A program made the translations under genes and the position numbers. From positions 124,001-188,000 of the forward strand of contig BMUX01000002.1 of the NCBI GenBank assembly GCA_014650415.1: a stretch of DNA of 64,000 nucleotides. Direction: 5' to 3'. The DNA is from Streptomyces spiroverticillatus (GTDB lineage Bacteria > Actinomycetota > Actinomycetes > Streptomycetales > Streptomycetaceae). Numbering within the stretch: the first letter of the stretch is position 1; each line of letters begins with the position of its first letter. The notes beneath the pieces are model-generated. The model saw nothing but the letters and a program-made list of their open reading frames with translations, was not told where the DNA came from and did not search any database. Positions 24,767 to 33,927 of this stretch are shown here, piece by piece.

Positions 24767-25527
24767 GCGGCTGCGCCACCCTTCGTGTACTTCTCGTAGC
24801 CCTCGGCCTCGAGCTGGTCGGCGAGCTCCGGGCCACCGGACTCGACGATCTTGCCCGCCGAGAAGACGTGCACGAAGTCCGGCTTGATGTAGCGCAGGAT
24901 GCGCGTGTAGTGCGTGATCAGCAGCGTGCCGACCTCACCGGTCTCGCGGACGCGGTTGACGCCGTCGGAGACCTGGCGCAGGGCGTCGACGTCCAGACCG
25001 GAGTCCGTCTCGTCGAGGATGGCGATCTTCGGCTTCATGAGCTCCATCTGGAGGATCTCGTGACGCTTCTTCTCACCGCCCGAGAAGCCCTCGTTGACGT
25101 TGCGCTCGGCGAAGGACGGGTCCATCTGGAGCTGCTCCATCGCGGACTTGACCTCCTTCACCCAGGTGCGCAGCTTGGGGGCCTCGCCGCGCAGCGCCGT
25201 GGCCGACGTACGCAGGAAGTTGGAGACCGAGACGCCGGGGACCTCGACCGGGTACTGCATGGCGAGGAACATGCCGGCGCGGGCACGCTCGTCGACGGAC
25301 ATCTCCAGGACGTCCTCGCCGTCGAGGGTGACGGTGCCGCTGGTGATCGTGTACTTGGGGTGACCCGCGATCGAGTACGCGAGGGTGGACTTGCCGGAGC
25401 CGTTGGGGCCCATGATGGCGTGGGTCTCGCCCTGCTTCACGGTCAGGTCGACGCCCTTGAGGATCTCCTTGGTGCCGTTCTCGACATCGACGGAGACGTG
25501 CAGGTCGCGGATTTCAAGCGTTGCCAT
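24763..25527 (-). CDS. sufC: Fe-S assembly ATPase SufC
   Basis: The 254-residue ABC-type ATPase has Walker A GPNGSGKS (40-47), the SufC-type signature FSGGEKKR and Walker B IAILDETDSGLD. It powers the SufBCD complex. ATG 25527 follows the Rieske gene by 7 bases and its ribosome site is weak, so coupling to upstream translation is likely. It overlaps sufS by four bases. Confidence 0.95.
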   Translation of the reverse strand: MATLEIRDLHVSVDVENGTKEILKGVDLTVKQGETHAIMGPNGSGKSTLAYSIAGHPKYTITSGTVTLDGEDVLEMSVDERARAGMFLAMQYPVEVPGVSVSNFLRTSATALRGEAPKLRTWVKEVKSAMEQLQMDPSFAERNVNEGFSGGEKKRHEILQMELMKPKIAILDETDSGLDVDALRQVSDGVNRVRETGEVGTLLITHYTRILRYIKPDFVHVFSAGKIVESGGPELADQLEAEGYEKYTKGGAAA

Positions 25528-25534
25528 GGGGTAC

Positions 25535-25852
25535 TCAGGACTCCTGGGTGACGGAGACGAGCACATCGTCCCCTTCGATCTTTACGGGGTATACGGGGAC
25601 GGGGCGCGTCGCGGGAAGACCGGACGGCTTGCCGGTGCGGAGGTCGAAGCTGGAGCCGTGCAACCAGCACTCGATGGCACAGTCCTCCACCTCGCCCTCG
25701 GACAGCGAGACGTTCGCGTGCGAGCAGATGTCGTTGATCGCGAAGACTTCGCCCTCGGTCTGGACGAGCGACACCGGCGTGCCGTCGACCTCGACCCGCT
25801 TGGGGGTGTCGGTCTCCAGCTCGCTCAGCGACGCCACCTTCACGAACGCCAT
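25535..25852 (-). CDS. Rieske-type ferredoxin in the suf operon
   Basis: The 105-residue protein is a small soluble Rieske [2Fe-2S] ferredoxin of the non-heme dioxygenase type. Ligands are C43-x-H45 and C62-x2-H65 in CSH and CWLH. Its position between sufD and sufC is conserved in actinobacterial suf operons, where it may supply electrons for cluster assembly; that role is inferred. Its ATG shares one base with the sufD stop (TGATG). Confidence 0.92.
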   Translation of the reverse strand: MAFVKVASLSELETDTPKRVEVDGTPVSLVQTEGEVFAINDICSHANVSLSEGEVEDCAIECWLHGSSFDLRTGKPSGLPATRPVPVYPVKIEGDDVLVSVTQES

Positions 25853-27030
25853 CAGACCGAAGCCTCCAGCTCCGCGTCGATCTTCGCGAGCAGGCGCTCC
25901 TCGACGTCCGTGACGCCGATCTGCTGGACCAGCTCGGCGAAGAAGCCGCGGACGACCAGCCGGCGGGCCTCGTCCTCGGGGATGCCGCGGGACTGGAGGT
26001 AGAAGAGCTGCTCGTCGTCGAAGCGGCCGGTCGCCGAGGCGTGGCCCGCTCCGGCGATCTCGCCGGTCTCGATCTCCAGGTTGGGGACCGAGTCGACGCG
26101 TGCGCCGTCGGTGAGCACCAGGTTGCGGTTCATCTCGTACGAGTCGGTGCCCTCGGCGGCGGCCTGGATCAGGACGTCGCCGATCCACACGGCGTGCGCG
26201 TCCTGGCCCTGGAGGGCGCCCTTGTAGGCCACGTTGGACTTGCAGTTCGGGACGTTGTGGTCGACCAGGAGGCGGTGCTCCTGGTGCTGGCCCTGGTCCG
26301 TGAAGTACAGGCCGAACAGCTCGGCCTCGCCGCCGGGACCGGCGTACGAGACGCGCGGGTGCAGGCGGACGACATCGCCGCCGAAGGTGACGACGACGGA
26401 CTTGAACGAGGCGTCGCGGCCGACGAGCGCGTTGTGCTGCGCCACGTGGACGGCCTTGTCGTCCCAGTCCTGCACGGACACGACGGTCAGCTTCGCGCCG
26501 TCGCCGAGCACGTAGTCGACGTTGGCGGCGAGCACGCCGTCACCGGTGTGGTCGATGACCACGACAGCCTCGGCGAACGCGCCGAGCTCGAAGACCTGGT
26601 GGCCGTAGGCCGTACCGCCGCCGCCGTGCACCGACACGCGGATCGGCTCGGTCAGCACGGTCTCCTTGGGCACCGAGACGACCGAGGCCTTCTCGAAGGA
26701 GCTGTACGCCTGGGCCGCGACGCGGTCCACGGGCGTGCCGGCCTTGCCGAGGCGGGCGTCGGTGCGGTCGACCGTCTCGACGGTGACGCCCTCGGGGGCC
26801 TCGACCTGGACGGTCAGCTCGCCGCCGGCCTCGGCGGTGCCGTCGTGCAGACCCCGCAGACGGGCCAGCGGGGTGAACCGCCACTCCTCCTCGCGGCCGT
26901 GCGGCACGGGGAAGTCCGCCACGTCGAAGGACGGCGGCGCGCTCATGCGGGTGGCGGTGGTGGATTCCGCCGCCACCGCGATGGAACCGGCGGTGGTGGA
27001 ACCCACCGGGATGTTCTGAGCCTCAGCCAT
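25852..27030 (-). CDS. sufD: Fe-S assembly protein SufD
   Basis: The 392-residue protein carries the SufB/D parallel beta-helix core, with YFTDQGQHQEHRLLVDHNVPNCKSN and YKGALQGQDAHAVWIGDV. The C-terminal helical region has QLFYLQSRGIPEDEARRLVVRGFF. It forms the SufBCD scaffold. The first 40 residues are Ala/Thr/Ser-rich and variable. ATG 27030 was chosen for similarity to relatives (MAEAQN start); the ribosome site is weak. It follows sufB by 66 bases. Confidence 0.93.
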   Translation of the reverse strand: MAEAQNIPVGSTTAGSIAVAAESTTATRMSAPPSFDVADFPVPHGREEEWRFTPLARLRGLHDGTAEAGGELTVQVEAPEGVTVETVDRTDARLGKAGTPVDRVAAQAYSSFEKASVVSVPKETVLTEPIRVSVHGGGGTAYGHQVFELGAFAEAVVVIDHTGDGVLAANVDYVLGDGAKLTVVSVQDWDDKAVHVAQHNALVGRDASFKSVVVTFGGDVVRLHPRVSYAGPGGEAELFGLYFTDQGQHQEHRLLVDHNVPNCKSNVAYKGALQGQDAHAVWIGDVLIQAAAEGTDSYEMNRNLVLTDGARVDSVPNLEIETGEIAGAGHASATGRFDDEQLFYLQSRGIPEDEARRLVVRGFFAELVQQIGVTDVEERLLAKIDAELEASV

Positions 27031-27096
27031 GGCTGTCGTGTAGCTCTCTCTCTGGATCAAGAAGTCTGTTGCCGCTGACGGGAGTGGGGACCGGCC

Positions 27097-28521
27097 TCAG
27101 CCGACCGACCCCTCCATCTGCAGCTCGATCAGCCGGTTGAGCTCCAGGGCGTACTCCATCGGGAGCTCCTTGGCGATCGGCTCGACGAAGCCGCGCACGA
27201 TCATCGCCATCGCCTCGAACTCGGTCAGACCGCGGCTCATCAGGTAGAAGAGCTGGTCCTCGGAGACCTTGGAGACGGTCGCCTCGTGGCCCATGGACAC
27301 GTCGTCCTCGCGCACGTCGACGTACGGGTACGTGTCCGAGCGGGAGATGGTGTCGACCAGCAGCGCGTCACAGAGCACGTTGGACTTCGACCCCGGCGCA
27401 CCCTCGCCGATCTCGATGAGACCGCGGTAGGACGTACGGCCGCCGCCACGCGCCACGGACTTCGAGACGATGTTGGACGACGTGTTCGGCGCCATGTGCA
27501 CCATCTTGGCGCCGGCGTCCTGGTGCTGGCCCTCGCCCGCGAAGGCGATGGAGAGCGTCTCGCCCTTGGCGTGCTCACCCATGAGGTAAACAGCCGGGTA
27601 CTTCATGGTCACCTTGGAGCCGATGTTGCCGTCGACCCACTCCATGGTCGCGCCCTCGTACGCCACGGCGCGCTTGGTGACCAGGTTGTAGACGTTGTTC
27701 GACCAGTTCTGGATCGTCGTGTAGCGGCAGCGGCCGCCCTTCTTCACGATGATCTCGACCACGGCGGAGTGCAGCGAGTCCGAGGAGTAGATCGGCGCGG
27801 TGCAGCCCTCGACGTAGTGAACGTAGGCGTCCTCGTCGACGATGATCAGCGTGCGCTCGAACTGACCCATGTTCTCCGTGTTGATACGGAAGTAGGCCTG
27901 GAGCGGGATGTCGACGTGGACACCCTTGGGCACGTAGATGAACGAGCCGCCCGACCACACGGCGGTGTTCAGCGACGCGAACTTGTTGTCGCCGACCGGG
28001 ATGACGGTGCCGAAGTACTCCTTGAAGAGTTCCTCGTGCTCCTTCAGCGCGGTGTCGGTGTCGACGAAGATGACGCCCTGCTCCTCCAGGTCCTCACGGA
28101 TCTGGTGGTAGACGACCTCGGACTCGTACTGGGCCGCGACACCGGCGACGAGGCGCTGCTTCTCCGCCTCCGGGATGCCGAGCTTGTCGTACGTGTTCTT
28201 GATGTCCTCGGGAAGCTCTTCCCAGGAAGCGGCCTGCTTCTCGGTGGAGCGCACGAAGTACTTGATGTTGTCGAAGTCGATGCCCGACAGGTCGGAGCCC
28301 CAGTTCGGCATGGGCTTCTTGTCGAACAGACGCAGGCCCTTGAGACGCAGCTTCAGCATCCACTCGGGCTCGTTCTTCTTCTCCGAGATGTCGCGGACGA
28401 CAGCTTCGGACAGGCCACGCTTGGCCGCGGCGCCTGCCGCGTCGGAGTCGGCCCAGCCGAACTCGTACGTACCCAGGCCCTCGAGTTCGGGGTGGGCAGT
28501 CTCCTCGATAGGGAGAGTCAT
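27097..28521 (-). CDS. sufB: Fe-S assembly protein SufB
   Basis: The 474-residue protein is the SUF scaffold. Conserved blocks include [13 protein letters not shown], the [13 protein letters not shown] segment, [10 protein letters not shown] (Cys), [17 protein letters not shown] and [23 protein letters not shown] 28521 has GGAGGA 8 bases upstream and overlaps the sufR stop by four bases. It is the first structural gene of the operon. Confidence 0.96.
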   Translation of the reverse strand: MTLPIEETAHPELEGLGTYEFGWADSDAAGAAAKRGLSEAVVRDISEKKNEPEWMLKLRLKGLRLFDKKPMPNWGSDLSGIDFDNIKYFVRSTEKQAASWEELPEDIKNTYDKLGIPEAEKQRLVAGVAAQYESEVVYHQIREDLEEQGVIFVDTDTALKEHEELFKEYFGTVIPVGDNKFASLNTAVWSGGSFIYVPKGVHVDIPLQAYFRINTENMGQFERTLIIVDEDAYVHYVEGCTAPIYSSDSLHSAVVEIIVKKGGRCRYTTIQNWSNNVYNLVTKRAVAYEGATMEWVDGNIGSKVTMKYPAVYLMGEHAKGETLSIAFAGEGQHQDAGAKMVHMAPNTSSNIVSKSVARGGGRTSYRGLIEIGEGAPGSKSNVLCDALLVDTISRSDTYPYVDVREDDVSMGHEATVSKVSEDQLFYLMSRGLTEFEAMAMIVRGFVEPIAKELPMEYALELNRLIELQMEGSVG

Positions 28522-29243
28522 GCGGGGTTCCTCCCGGCCGTGCTTGCTGATGCTGAATGTGCGGTCTTGGGGATGTACGTCGTGCAGACCCCGTCGCCGT
28601 GGGCGATGGTGGCCAGTCGCTGGACGTGGGTCCCGAGCAGCGCGGAGAAGACCTCGGTCTCCGCCTCGCAGAGCTGCGGAAACTGTTCCGCGACGTGGGC
28701 GACAGGGCAGTGGTGCTGGCACAGCTGCTCTCCGACCGGTGCGCTACGCGCCGTAGCAGCGTACCCGTCGGCGCTCAGGGCCCTTGCCAGAGCCTCCGTG
28801 CGCTGCTCGGGGGGCGCCGCCTCGACGGCCTCGCGGTACGCGTGGGCCTGCGCGGCGATCCGGGCGCGGGCGAAGGCGGTGACGGCCGCCTCGCCCTGCT
28901 CGCCGCCGCCGGCCGCCCGGGAGATCCAGGTCAGGGCGTCGGCCGCGAGCTTGTCGTACGACTGGTCGAAGGCGTCCCGGCCGCAGTCGGTGAGCGCGAA
29001 GACCTTGGCGGGTCGGCCGCGCGTGCGCGCCCCGTACACCCGCTGCTCCTTCGCCTGCACCACATCGTCGGCGGCGAGAGCGTCGAGGTGGCGGCGCACG
29101 GCGGCCTGGGTGAGACCGAGGCGCTTCGCCAGATCGGCGACCGTCGACGGGCCGTGGTCCAGGATGGAGCGCGCGACACGGTTGCGGGTGGACCGCTCAC
29201 CGGTCGCGACGTCCGTCTGGGGGACCTCGCCTTCGTATTTCAC
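28518..29243 (-). CDS. sufR: SufR, Fe-S-sensing repressor of the suf operon
   Basis: The 241-residue DeoR/ArsR-like regulator has an N-terminal winged helix ([22 protein letters not shown]) and the [10 protein letters not shown] wing. A C-terminal cysteine set follows, C175, C179, C192 and C220 ([21 protein letters not shown]), suited to binding a 4Fe-4S cluster. SufR represses suf when its cluster is intact. GTG 29243 is favoured because a promoter (-10 at 29250-29255) places transcription start on this codon, making a leaderless mRNA. Its gene leads the operon sufR-B-D-Rieske-C-S-U-T. Confidence 0.93.
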   Translation of the reverse strand: MKYEGEVPQTDVATGERSTRNRVARSILDHGPSTVADLAKRLGLTQAAVRRHLDALAADDVVQAKEQRVYGARTRGRPAKVFALTDCGRDAFDQSYDKLAADALTWISRAAGGGEQGEAAVTAFARARIAAQAHAYREAVEAAPPEQRTEALARALSADGYAATARSAPVGEQLCQHHCPVAHVAEQFPQLCEAETEVFSALLGTHVQRLATIAHGDGVCTTYIPKTAHSASASTAGRNPA

Positions 29244-29249
29244 AACGCC

Positions 29250-29279
29250 ATTGTTGCGTAATTCTTCTGAGCGTGACAA
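29250..29279 (-). promoter_or_regulatory. Predicted suf operon promoter, leaderless
   Basis: On the minus strand, TTGTCA (29274-29279) and AACAAT (29250-29255) are 18 bases apart. Six bases further comes the GTG of sufR at 29243, so the transcript probably starts at the start codon. Confidence 0.5.
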
Positions 29280-29313
29280 CCCGGATCCTGAGCAAGATCG
29301 GTGGACTGCATCA

Positions 29314-29329
29314 CTTAGGTAAACCTAAG
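29314..29329. promoter_or_regulatory. CTTAGGTAAACCTAAG palindrome between sufR and aac(3)-like gene
   Basis: A perfect 7-2-7 dyad 35 bases upstream of the sufR -35 element. Half-sites TTAGG/CCTAA recall DtxR/IdeR iron boxes, but the 2-base centre is shorter than the standard spacing. It is a candidate site for SufR or an iron regulator. Confidence 0.6.
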
Positions 29330-29403
29330 CTGACCTGCGGAAATGATCACCGAGGACGAAATGCGGAGGCGCCTTCCGAGGGTCGGTGCCAGACTCCCCG
29401 ACC

Positions 29404-30204
29404 ATGTCGACCACTCCCGTCCGCGGCCCGCTGTGCACCCGCGACTCGCTCGCCGCCGACCTGCGTGACCTGGGCGTACTCCCCGGCGAGACCCTCCTCG
29501 TGCACTCCTCGCTCAGCTCTCTGGGCTGGGTCAACGGAGGCCGGGTAGCGGTCGTCCAGGCACTCCTGGACGCGCTCGGACCGGAGGGCACCCTCGTCGC
29601 CCCCGCACATTCGGGCGACTACTCGGACCCGGCCGAGTGGGGCAACCCTCCCGTCCCCCAGGAGTGGTGGGACCCCATCCGCGCCACGATGCCCGCGTAC
29701 GACCCGGTCACCGCGCCCACCCGGGGCATCGGCGTGCTTCCCGAAGCGGTACGGACCTGGCCGGGCGCCCTGCGCAGCGCGCACCCGCAGACCTCCTTCG
29801 CGGCGATCGGCCCGTGCGCCGGGCACGTCACCGGGGACCACGCACTGGACTGCCGACTGGGTGAGCGCAGCCCCCTGGCCCGGCTGGAGGAGGTGGGGGC
29901 CCGCGTGCTCTTCCTCGGTACGGGCTGGGCCACCTGCACGGCCTTCCACCTGGCCGAATACCGCGTCCCCTCGCCGGTCGTGGACAACTCCTTCCCGGTG
30001 GCGACGCCGGAGGGCCGCCAGTGGGTGACGGTCCGGGACACGGACGTCTCCGAGGAGGGCTTCGCGGACCTGGGCGCGGCGTACGAGAAGGAGCGCCCGG
30101 TGGTACGTGGCCGCGTGGGCGCCGCCGAATCCCGCCTCTTCCCCCTGACGGAGGCAGTGGCTTACGCGGAAGGCTGGCTGCGGGAGAACCGATCCGGGGG
30201 CTGA
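29404..30204 (+). CDS. AAC(3)-family N-acetyltransferase
   Basis: The 266-residue protein belongs to the aminoglycoside 3-N-acetyltransferase family. It has [26 protein letters not shown], the TRGIGVLPE motif, and [14 protein letters not shown] with the catalytic His region. It would move acetyl from acetyl-CoA to an amino group. Members range from resistance enzymes to housekeeping or antibiotic-biosynthesis acetyltransferases, so resistance is not proven. ATG 29404 has no clear ribosome site; GTG 29386 is an in-frame alternative closer to GAGGG. It is divergent from sufR and ends 8 bases from a convergent channel gene. Confidence 0.85.
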   Translation: MSTTPVRGPLCTRDSLAADLRDLGVLPGETLLVHSSLSSLGWVNGGRVAVVQALLDALGPEGTLVAPAHSGDYSDPAEWGNPPVPQEWWDPIRATMPAYDPVTAPTRGIGVLPEAVRTWPGALRSAHPQTSFAAIGPCAGHVTGDHALDCRLGERSPLARLEEVGARVLFLGTGWATCTAFHLAEYRVPSPVVDNSFPVATPEGRQWVTVRDTDVSEEGFADLGAAYEKERPVVRGRVGAAESRLFPLTEAVAYAEGWLRENRSGG

Positions 30205-30212
30205 GCCGCCCC

Positions 30213-31043
30213 TCAGCCCGAACGGACCGCCCCGCCCACGTACCAGTTCAGCCCACCCACCAGCAGTCCCCCGCCCACGATGTTCCCCGGCACGGTGAAG
30301 ACCAGGTTCCGTACCAGCTCGCCCGGGGTGGAGAACCCCTCGAAGAGCCCGAGCGCGTACAGGGCCATGTCGGCGACACAGTGCTCGAAGCCCGCCGCCA
30401 CGAACACCAGCACCGGCAGCCACAGCACCAGGATCTTCGCGACCTCGCCCCGCATCCGGAAGTACATCCACACCCCGAGGCAGACCAGGAGGTTGCACAG
30501 CACGGCCCGCCAGAAGAGCTGCCCGCCGTCGAGCGCGTTCTTCGCCCGCAGCATCTCGTGCAGCATCGCCCGCGCGGACGGAGCGGCGGTCACTCCCGAG
30601 GCGTGCGCCATGGCGGCCAGCCCCAGCGTCCCCAGCAGGTTCCCGACCAGGCACAGCGCCCAGGTCCCCACCAGCGCCCGGCGCCCGGTCCGCCCGGTGA
30701 ACGCCCCCACCAGCATCACCAGCACGTTCGACGTGAACAGCTGCGCCCCGGTGCACATCACCAGCGTCAGCGCGATCGGGAAGACCGCGCCCTCCACCAG
30801 CCGCACCCACGGCGACCCGGCCGCGACCAGCGGGGAGACGGCGGTGAGCAGCAACACCTCGCCCACCGCGATGTACGCCCCGGCCAGCAGCGCCGACACC
30901 AGATAGCCCGACGGCCGCCTCAGTCCGTGGGCCTTGTGCACGGCCTGCCGGGCGGTCTCCTCGACGTTCTCCGCAATGCTGATCACTCTGTCGACGCTAT
31001 GACCGGCCGGTAACCCCTTCCGACCGAAAAGGTCACCAGTCAC
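30213..31043 (-). CDS. Formate/nitrite transporter (FNT) family channel
   Basis: The 276-residue protein has six hydrophobic segments and FNT signatures: AGAYIAVGEVLL in the first helix, LFTSNVLVMLVG (omega-loop region), and AAGFEHCVADMALYALG with the central histidine. FocA/NirC relatives move formate, nitrite or hydrosulfide. I give the longer start (GTG 31043, GGAGG close upstream). GTG 30986, giving an N-terminus MISIAENVEE, is about equally likely and leaves more room for the divergent promoters. Confidence 0.85.
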   Translation of the reverse strand: MTGDLFGRKGLPAGHSVDRVISIAENVEETARQAVHKAHGLRRPSGYLVSALLAGAYIAVGEVLLLTAVSPLVAAGSPWVRLVEGAVFPIALTLVMCTGAQLFTSNVLVMLVGAFTGRTGRRALVGTWALCLVGNLLGTLGLAAMAHASGVTAAPSARAMLHEMLRAKNALDGGQLFWRAVLCNLLVCLGVWMYFRMRGEVAKILVLWLPVLVFVAAGFEHCVADMALYALGLFEGFSTPGELVRNLVFTVPGNIVGGGLLVGGLNWYVGGAVRSG

Positions 31044-31107
31044 GGGCCCTCCGGCCTCCGGCCCCGGGGGACCTCCGCCCCCCGCCGATCCGTTTCACGC
31101 CGCCGCC

Positions 31108-31113
31108 TAGACT
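31108..31113 (+). promoter_or_regulatory. Possible -10 element of a leaderless ABC operon
   Basis: TAGACT ends 7 bases before the ATG at 31121, and no ribosome site is present, so the transcript may start at or next to the start codon. The matching -35 is weak. Confidence 0.35.
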
Positions 31114-31120
31114 CGCTCCC

Positions 31121-32047
31121 ATGTCACATGAGCCCGTCGTCCAGGTCACCGGCCTGGTCAAGCGGTACGGATCCAAGACCGCGGTCGACGGCCTCGACCT
31201 CACCGTCGCCTCCGGCACCGTCACCGCCGTCCTCGGCCCCAACGGCGCCGGAAAGACCACCACCGTCGAGACCTGCGAGGGCTACCGCAAGCCCGACGCG
31301 GGCACCGTCCGGGTGCTGGGCCTCGACCCGATCGCCGACGCCGCGAAGCTGCGCCCGCGCATCGGCGTGATGCTCCAGTCCGGCGGCGTCTACTCCGGCG
31401 CCCGCGCCGACGAGATGCTGCGCCACATGGCGAAGCTGCACGCGCACCCCCTCGACGTGGACGCACTCATCGACCGCCTGGGGCTCGGCAGTTGCGGCCG
31501 TACGACCTACCGCAGGCTCTCCGGCGGCCAGCAGCAGCGCCTCGCGCTCGCGATGGCCGTCGTCGGCCGCCCGGAGCTGGTCTTCCTGGACGAGCCGACC
31601 GCGGGCCTGGACCCGCACGCCCGCCGCTCCACCTGGGACCTGGTCAAGGAACTCCGTGCGTCCGGGGTGAGCGTCATCCTCACCACGCACTTCATGGACG
31701 AGGCCGAGCAGCTCGCCGACGACGTCGCGATCGTGGACACCGGCAAGGTCATCGCCCAGGGCTCCCCCGCCGACCTCTGCCGGGGCGGCGCCGAGAACAC
31801 CCTGCGCTTCACCGGCCGTCCCGGGCTCGACATGACCTCGCTCCTCAAGGCCCTCCCCGCCGACACCGTCGCGGAGGAGCTGATCCCGGGCACGTACCGC
31901 ATCGGCGGCAAGATCGACCCGCAGCTGCTGGCCACGGTCACCACCTGGTGCGCCCAGCACGGCGTGATGCCCGACGGCATCTCGGTCGAGCGCCGCACCC
32001 TCGAAGACGTCTTTCTTGAGCTGACCGGTAAGGACCTGCGTCCATGA
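31121..32047 (+). CDS. ABC transporter ATP-binding protein
   Basis: The 308-residue protein has Walker A GPNGAGKTT (about 37-45), the signature LSGGQQQRLA, Walker B LVFLDEPTAGLD and the H-loop TTHFMDEAE. This is the DrrA/NodI-like layout of drug or lipid exporters with an extra C-terminal domain after residue 220. No ribosome site precedes ATG 31121. It overlaps the permease gene by four bases (ATGA), forming a two-gene exporter. Substrate cannot be read. Confidence 0.92.
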   Translation: MSHEPVVQVTGLVKRYGSKTAVDGLDLTVASGTVTAVLGPNGAGKTTTVETCEGYRKPDAGTVRVLGLDPIADAAKLRPRIGVMLQSGGVYSGARADEMLRHMAKLHAHPLDVDALIDRLGLGSCGRTTYRRLSGGQQQRLALAMAVVGRPELVFLDEPTAGLDPHARRSTWDLVKELRASGVSVILTTHFMDEAEQLADDVAIVDTGKVIAQGSPADLCRGGAENTLRFTGRPGLDMTSLLKALPADTVAEELIPGTYRIGGKIDPQLLATVTTWCAQHGVMPDGISVERRTLEDVFLELTGKDLRP

Positions 32048-32811
32048 GCACCGCCCCTTACACCCCCATGCCCGGAGCGGCCCCGCTCGGCCGGATGATC
32101 GGCGCGCAGACCGCCCTCGAAACCAAGATGCTGCTGCGCAACGGCGAGCAGCTCCTCCTCACGGTGATCATCCCGGCCCTCCTCCTGGTCCTCTTCTCGG
32201 CCGTCGACATCATCGACACCGGCAAGGGCAAGTCCGTCGACTTCCTCGCCCCCGGCATCCTGGCGCTCGCCGTCATGTCGACCGCGTTCACCGGCCAGGC
32301 CATCGCCACCGGCTTCGAGCGCCGGTACGGAGTCCTCAAGCGGCTCGGCACCTCGCCGCTCCCCCGCTGGGCGCTGATGACGGCGAAGACGCTGTCCGTC
32401 CTGGTCACCGAGGTCCTCCAGGTCGTCCTGCTGACCGCCATCTCCTTCGGCCTCGGCTGGTCGCCGCAGGGCAACCCGGTCTCCGTACTCCTCCTGCTGA
32501 TCCTCGGCACGGCGGCCTTCTCCGGCCTCGGTCTGCTGATGGCGGGCACGCTGAAGGCCGAGGCGACGCTCGCCGCCGCCAACCTCGTCTTCCTGCTCCT
32601 CCTCGTCGGCGGCGGCGTCATCGTCCCGCTCGACAAGTTCCCGGACGCCGTGCAGAACGTGCTGGGCCTGCTGCCCATCTCCGCGCTCTCCGACGGCCTG
32701 CGCGACGTCCTTCAGCACGGCGCGTCGATGCCCTGGGGCAACCTCGGGATCCTCGCGGTGTGGGCGGTCCTCGGCCTCGGAGCGGCGGCGAAGTTCTTCC
32801 GCTGGGAGTAG
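32044..32811 (+). CDS. ABC-2 type permease
   Basis: The 255-residue partner has six hydrophobic segments. The amphipathic entry helix (GAQTALETKMLLRNGEQ) and the conserved FERRYGVLKRLGTSPLPRW coupling segment are typical of ABC-2/DrrB permeases. GGGVIVPLDKFP precedes the last helices. It is translationally coupled to the ATPase gene (ATGA overlap). A terminator-like hairpin follows at 32816-32860. Confidence 0.9.
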   Translation: MSTAPYTPMPGAAPLGRMIGAQTALETKMLLRNGEQLLLTVIIPALLLVLFSAVDIIDTGKGKSVDFLAPGILALAVMSTAFTGQAIATGFERRYGVLKRLGTSPLPRWALMTAKTLSVLVTEVLQVVLLTAISFGLGWSPQGNPVSVLLLLILGTAAFSGLGLLMAGTLKAEATLAAANLVFLLLLVGGGVIVPLDKFPDAVQNVLGLLPISALSDGLRDVLQHGASMPWGNLGILAVWAVLGLGAAAKFFRWE

Positions 32812-32815
32812 CCGC

Positions 32816-32860
32816 GAGGGGCGGTTGGGAGTGACATCACAGCTCTTCACCGCCCCCCTC
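32816..32860 (+). terminator. Terminator-like hairpin after ABC operon
   Basis: GAGGGGCGGT and ACCGCCCCCCTC pair around a 23-base loop just after the permease stop. Confidence 0.45.
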
Positions 32861-32889
32861 GTGAAAACTCGCACAAGCACCGGCCTACG

Positions 32890-33864
32890 ATGGTTGCCGT
32901 GTTGACCCCCCTCGCCCTCATCGCCAAGCGATGGACGCCCACGCCCCGTACGCTCCAGCGCGCCGCGATGTCGGCCGTCGTGATGAGCGTCCTCATCATC
33001 GTGACCGGCGGCGCGGTCCGGCTGACCGGTTCCGGTCTCGGCTGCGACACCTGGCCCAAGTGCACGTCCGACAGCCTGTTCGTGACGCCCGAGCAGGGCT
33101 TCCACGGGTTCGTCGAGTTCGGCAACCGCATGCTGACGTACGTCCTGTCGGCGGCCGTCGGCTGGGCGATCATCGCGGCCCGCTCCACCAAGCCGTGGCG
33201 GCGCAGCCTCACCCGCACCGCCTGGGGCATGTTCTGGCTGGTGATGAGCAACGCCGTGGTCGGCGGCATCACCGTGTGGATGGGCCTGAACCCCTGGACG
33301 GTGGCCGGTCACTTCCTGGCCGCCAACGCCCTTCTGGCGATGGCCACCATCACCTGGCAGCGCACCCGCGAGGGCGACGGCGCCCCCATCCCGCGCGTGC
33401 CGGGGCCGGTGCGCAGGCTGGGCTGGGCGATCGTCGCGGTCACCGCCGTACTGATCGTGCTGGGCACCTCGGTGACCGGTTCCGGCAAGCACGCGGGCGA
33501 CAAGAGCGAGGTGCCGCGCATGCCATGGGACTGGACGGACGCCGCCCATGTGCACGCCGCCGCCGCGTGGGTGGTGTGCGCGCTGGCCATCGCGATGTTC
33601 CTGGTGCTGCGCATGGTGGACGCCCCGGACGACACCCGGCACCGCTCCCGCGACCTGCTGGTCGTGCTGGTCGCCCAGGGCGCGGTCGGTTACGTCCAGT
33701 TCTTCACGCAGGTCCCGGAACTCCTGGTCGCCTTCCACATGCTGCTCTCCTCGCTGATGTGGATCGCCGTGATCCGCCTGCTGCTGAGCCTGCGCGAGCG
33801 CCCGGCGGAGACTCCGGAGCCGGTGGCGGACTCCCCCGCGGCCCAGGTGCCGGCGAGCGCCTGA
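32890..33864 (+). CDS. ctaA: COX15/CtaA-type heme A synthase
   Basis: The 324-residue membrane protein has eight hydrophobic segments in two four-helix halves. Each half carries heme-ligand regions: FVEFGNRMLTYV and TVAGHFLAANALL in the first, AHVHAAAAWVV and AFHMLLSSLMW in the second. The loop GLGCDTWPKCTSD has the paired cysteines of the actinobacterial type. It oxidises heme O to heme A for cytochrome oxidase, the step after ctaB encoded 1.7 kb away. ATG 32890 overlaps a TACGAT -10-like hexamer (32886-32891), so a leaderless start at GTG 32899 is possible. Confidence 0.93.
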   Translation: MVAVLTPLALIAKRWTPTPRTLQRAAMSAVVMSVLIIVTGGAVRLTGSGLGCDTWPKCTSDSLFVTPEQGFHGFVEFGNRMLTYVLSAAVGWAIIAARSTKPWRRSLTRTAWGMFWLVMSNAVVGGITVWMGLNPWTVAGHFLAANALLAMATITWQRTREGDGAPIPRVPGPVRRLGWAIVAVTAVLIVLGTSVTGSGKHAGDKSEVPRMPWDWTDAAHVHAAAAWVVCALAIAMFLVLRMVDAPDDTRHRSRDLLVVLVAQGAVGYVQFFTQVPELLVAFHMLLSSLMWIAVIRLLLSLRERPAETPEPVADSPAAQVPASA

Positions 33865-33877
33865 CCGTACGCGCGAG

Positions 33878-33911
33878 AAAAAGGGCCCAGGAGGCGATCC
33901 CGGGCCCTTTT
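33878..33911. terminator. Bidirectional terminator between ctaA and the amidohydrolase gene
   Basis: AAAAAGGGCCC (33878-33888) and GGGCCCTTTT (33902-33911) form a stem with A- and T-runs, one of the few classical T-tailed terminators here. Confidence 0.85.
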
Positions 33912-33927
33912 GCCGTACGTACGCCCC

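Noticed and set aside
29314..29329. Standard DtxR/IdeR iron box
   Set aside because: Half-sites match, but the central spacing is several bases too short for the 19-bp consensus, so I list it only as a candidate operator.
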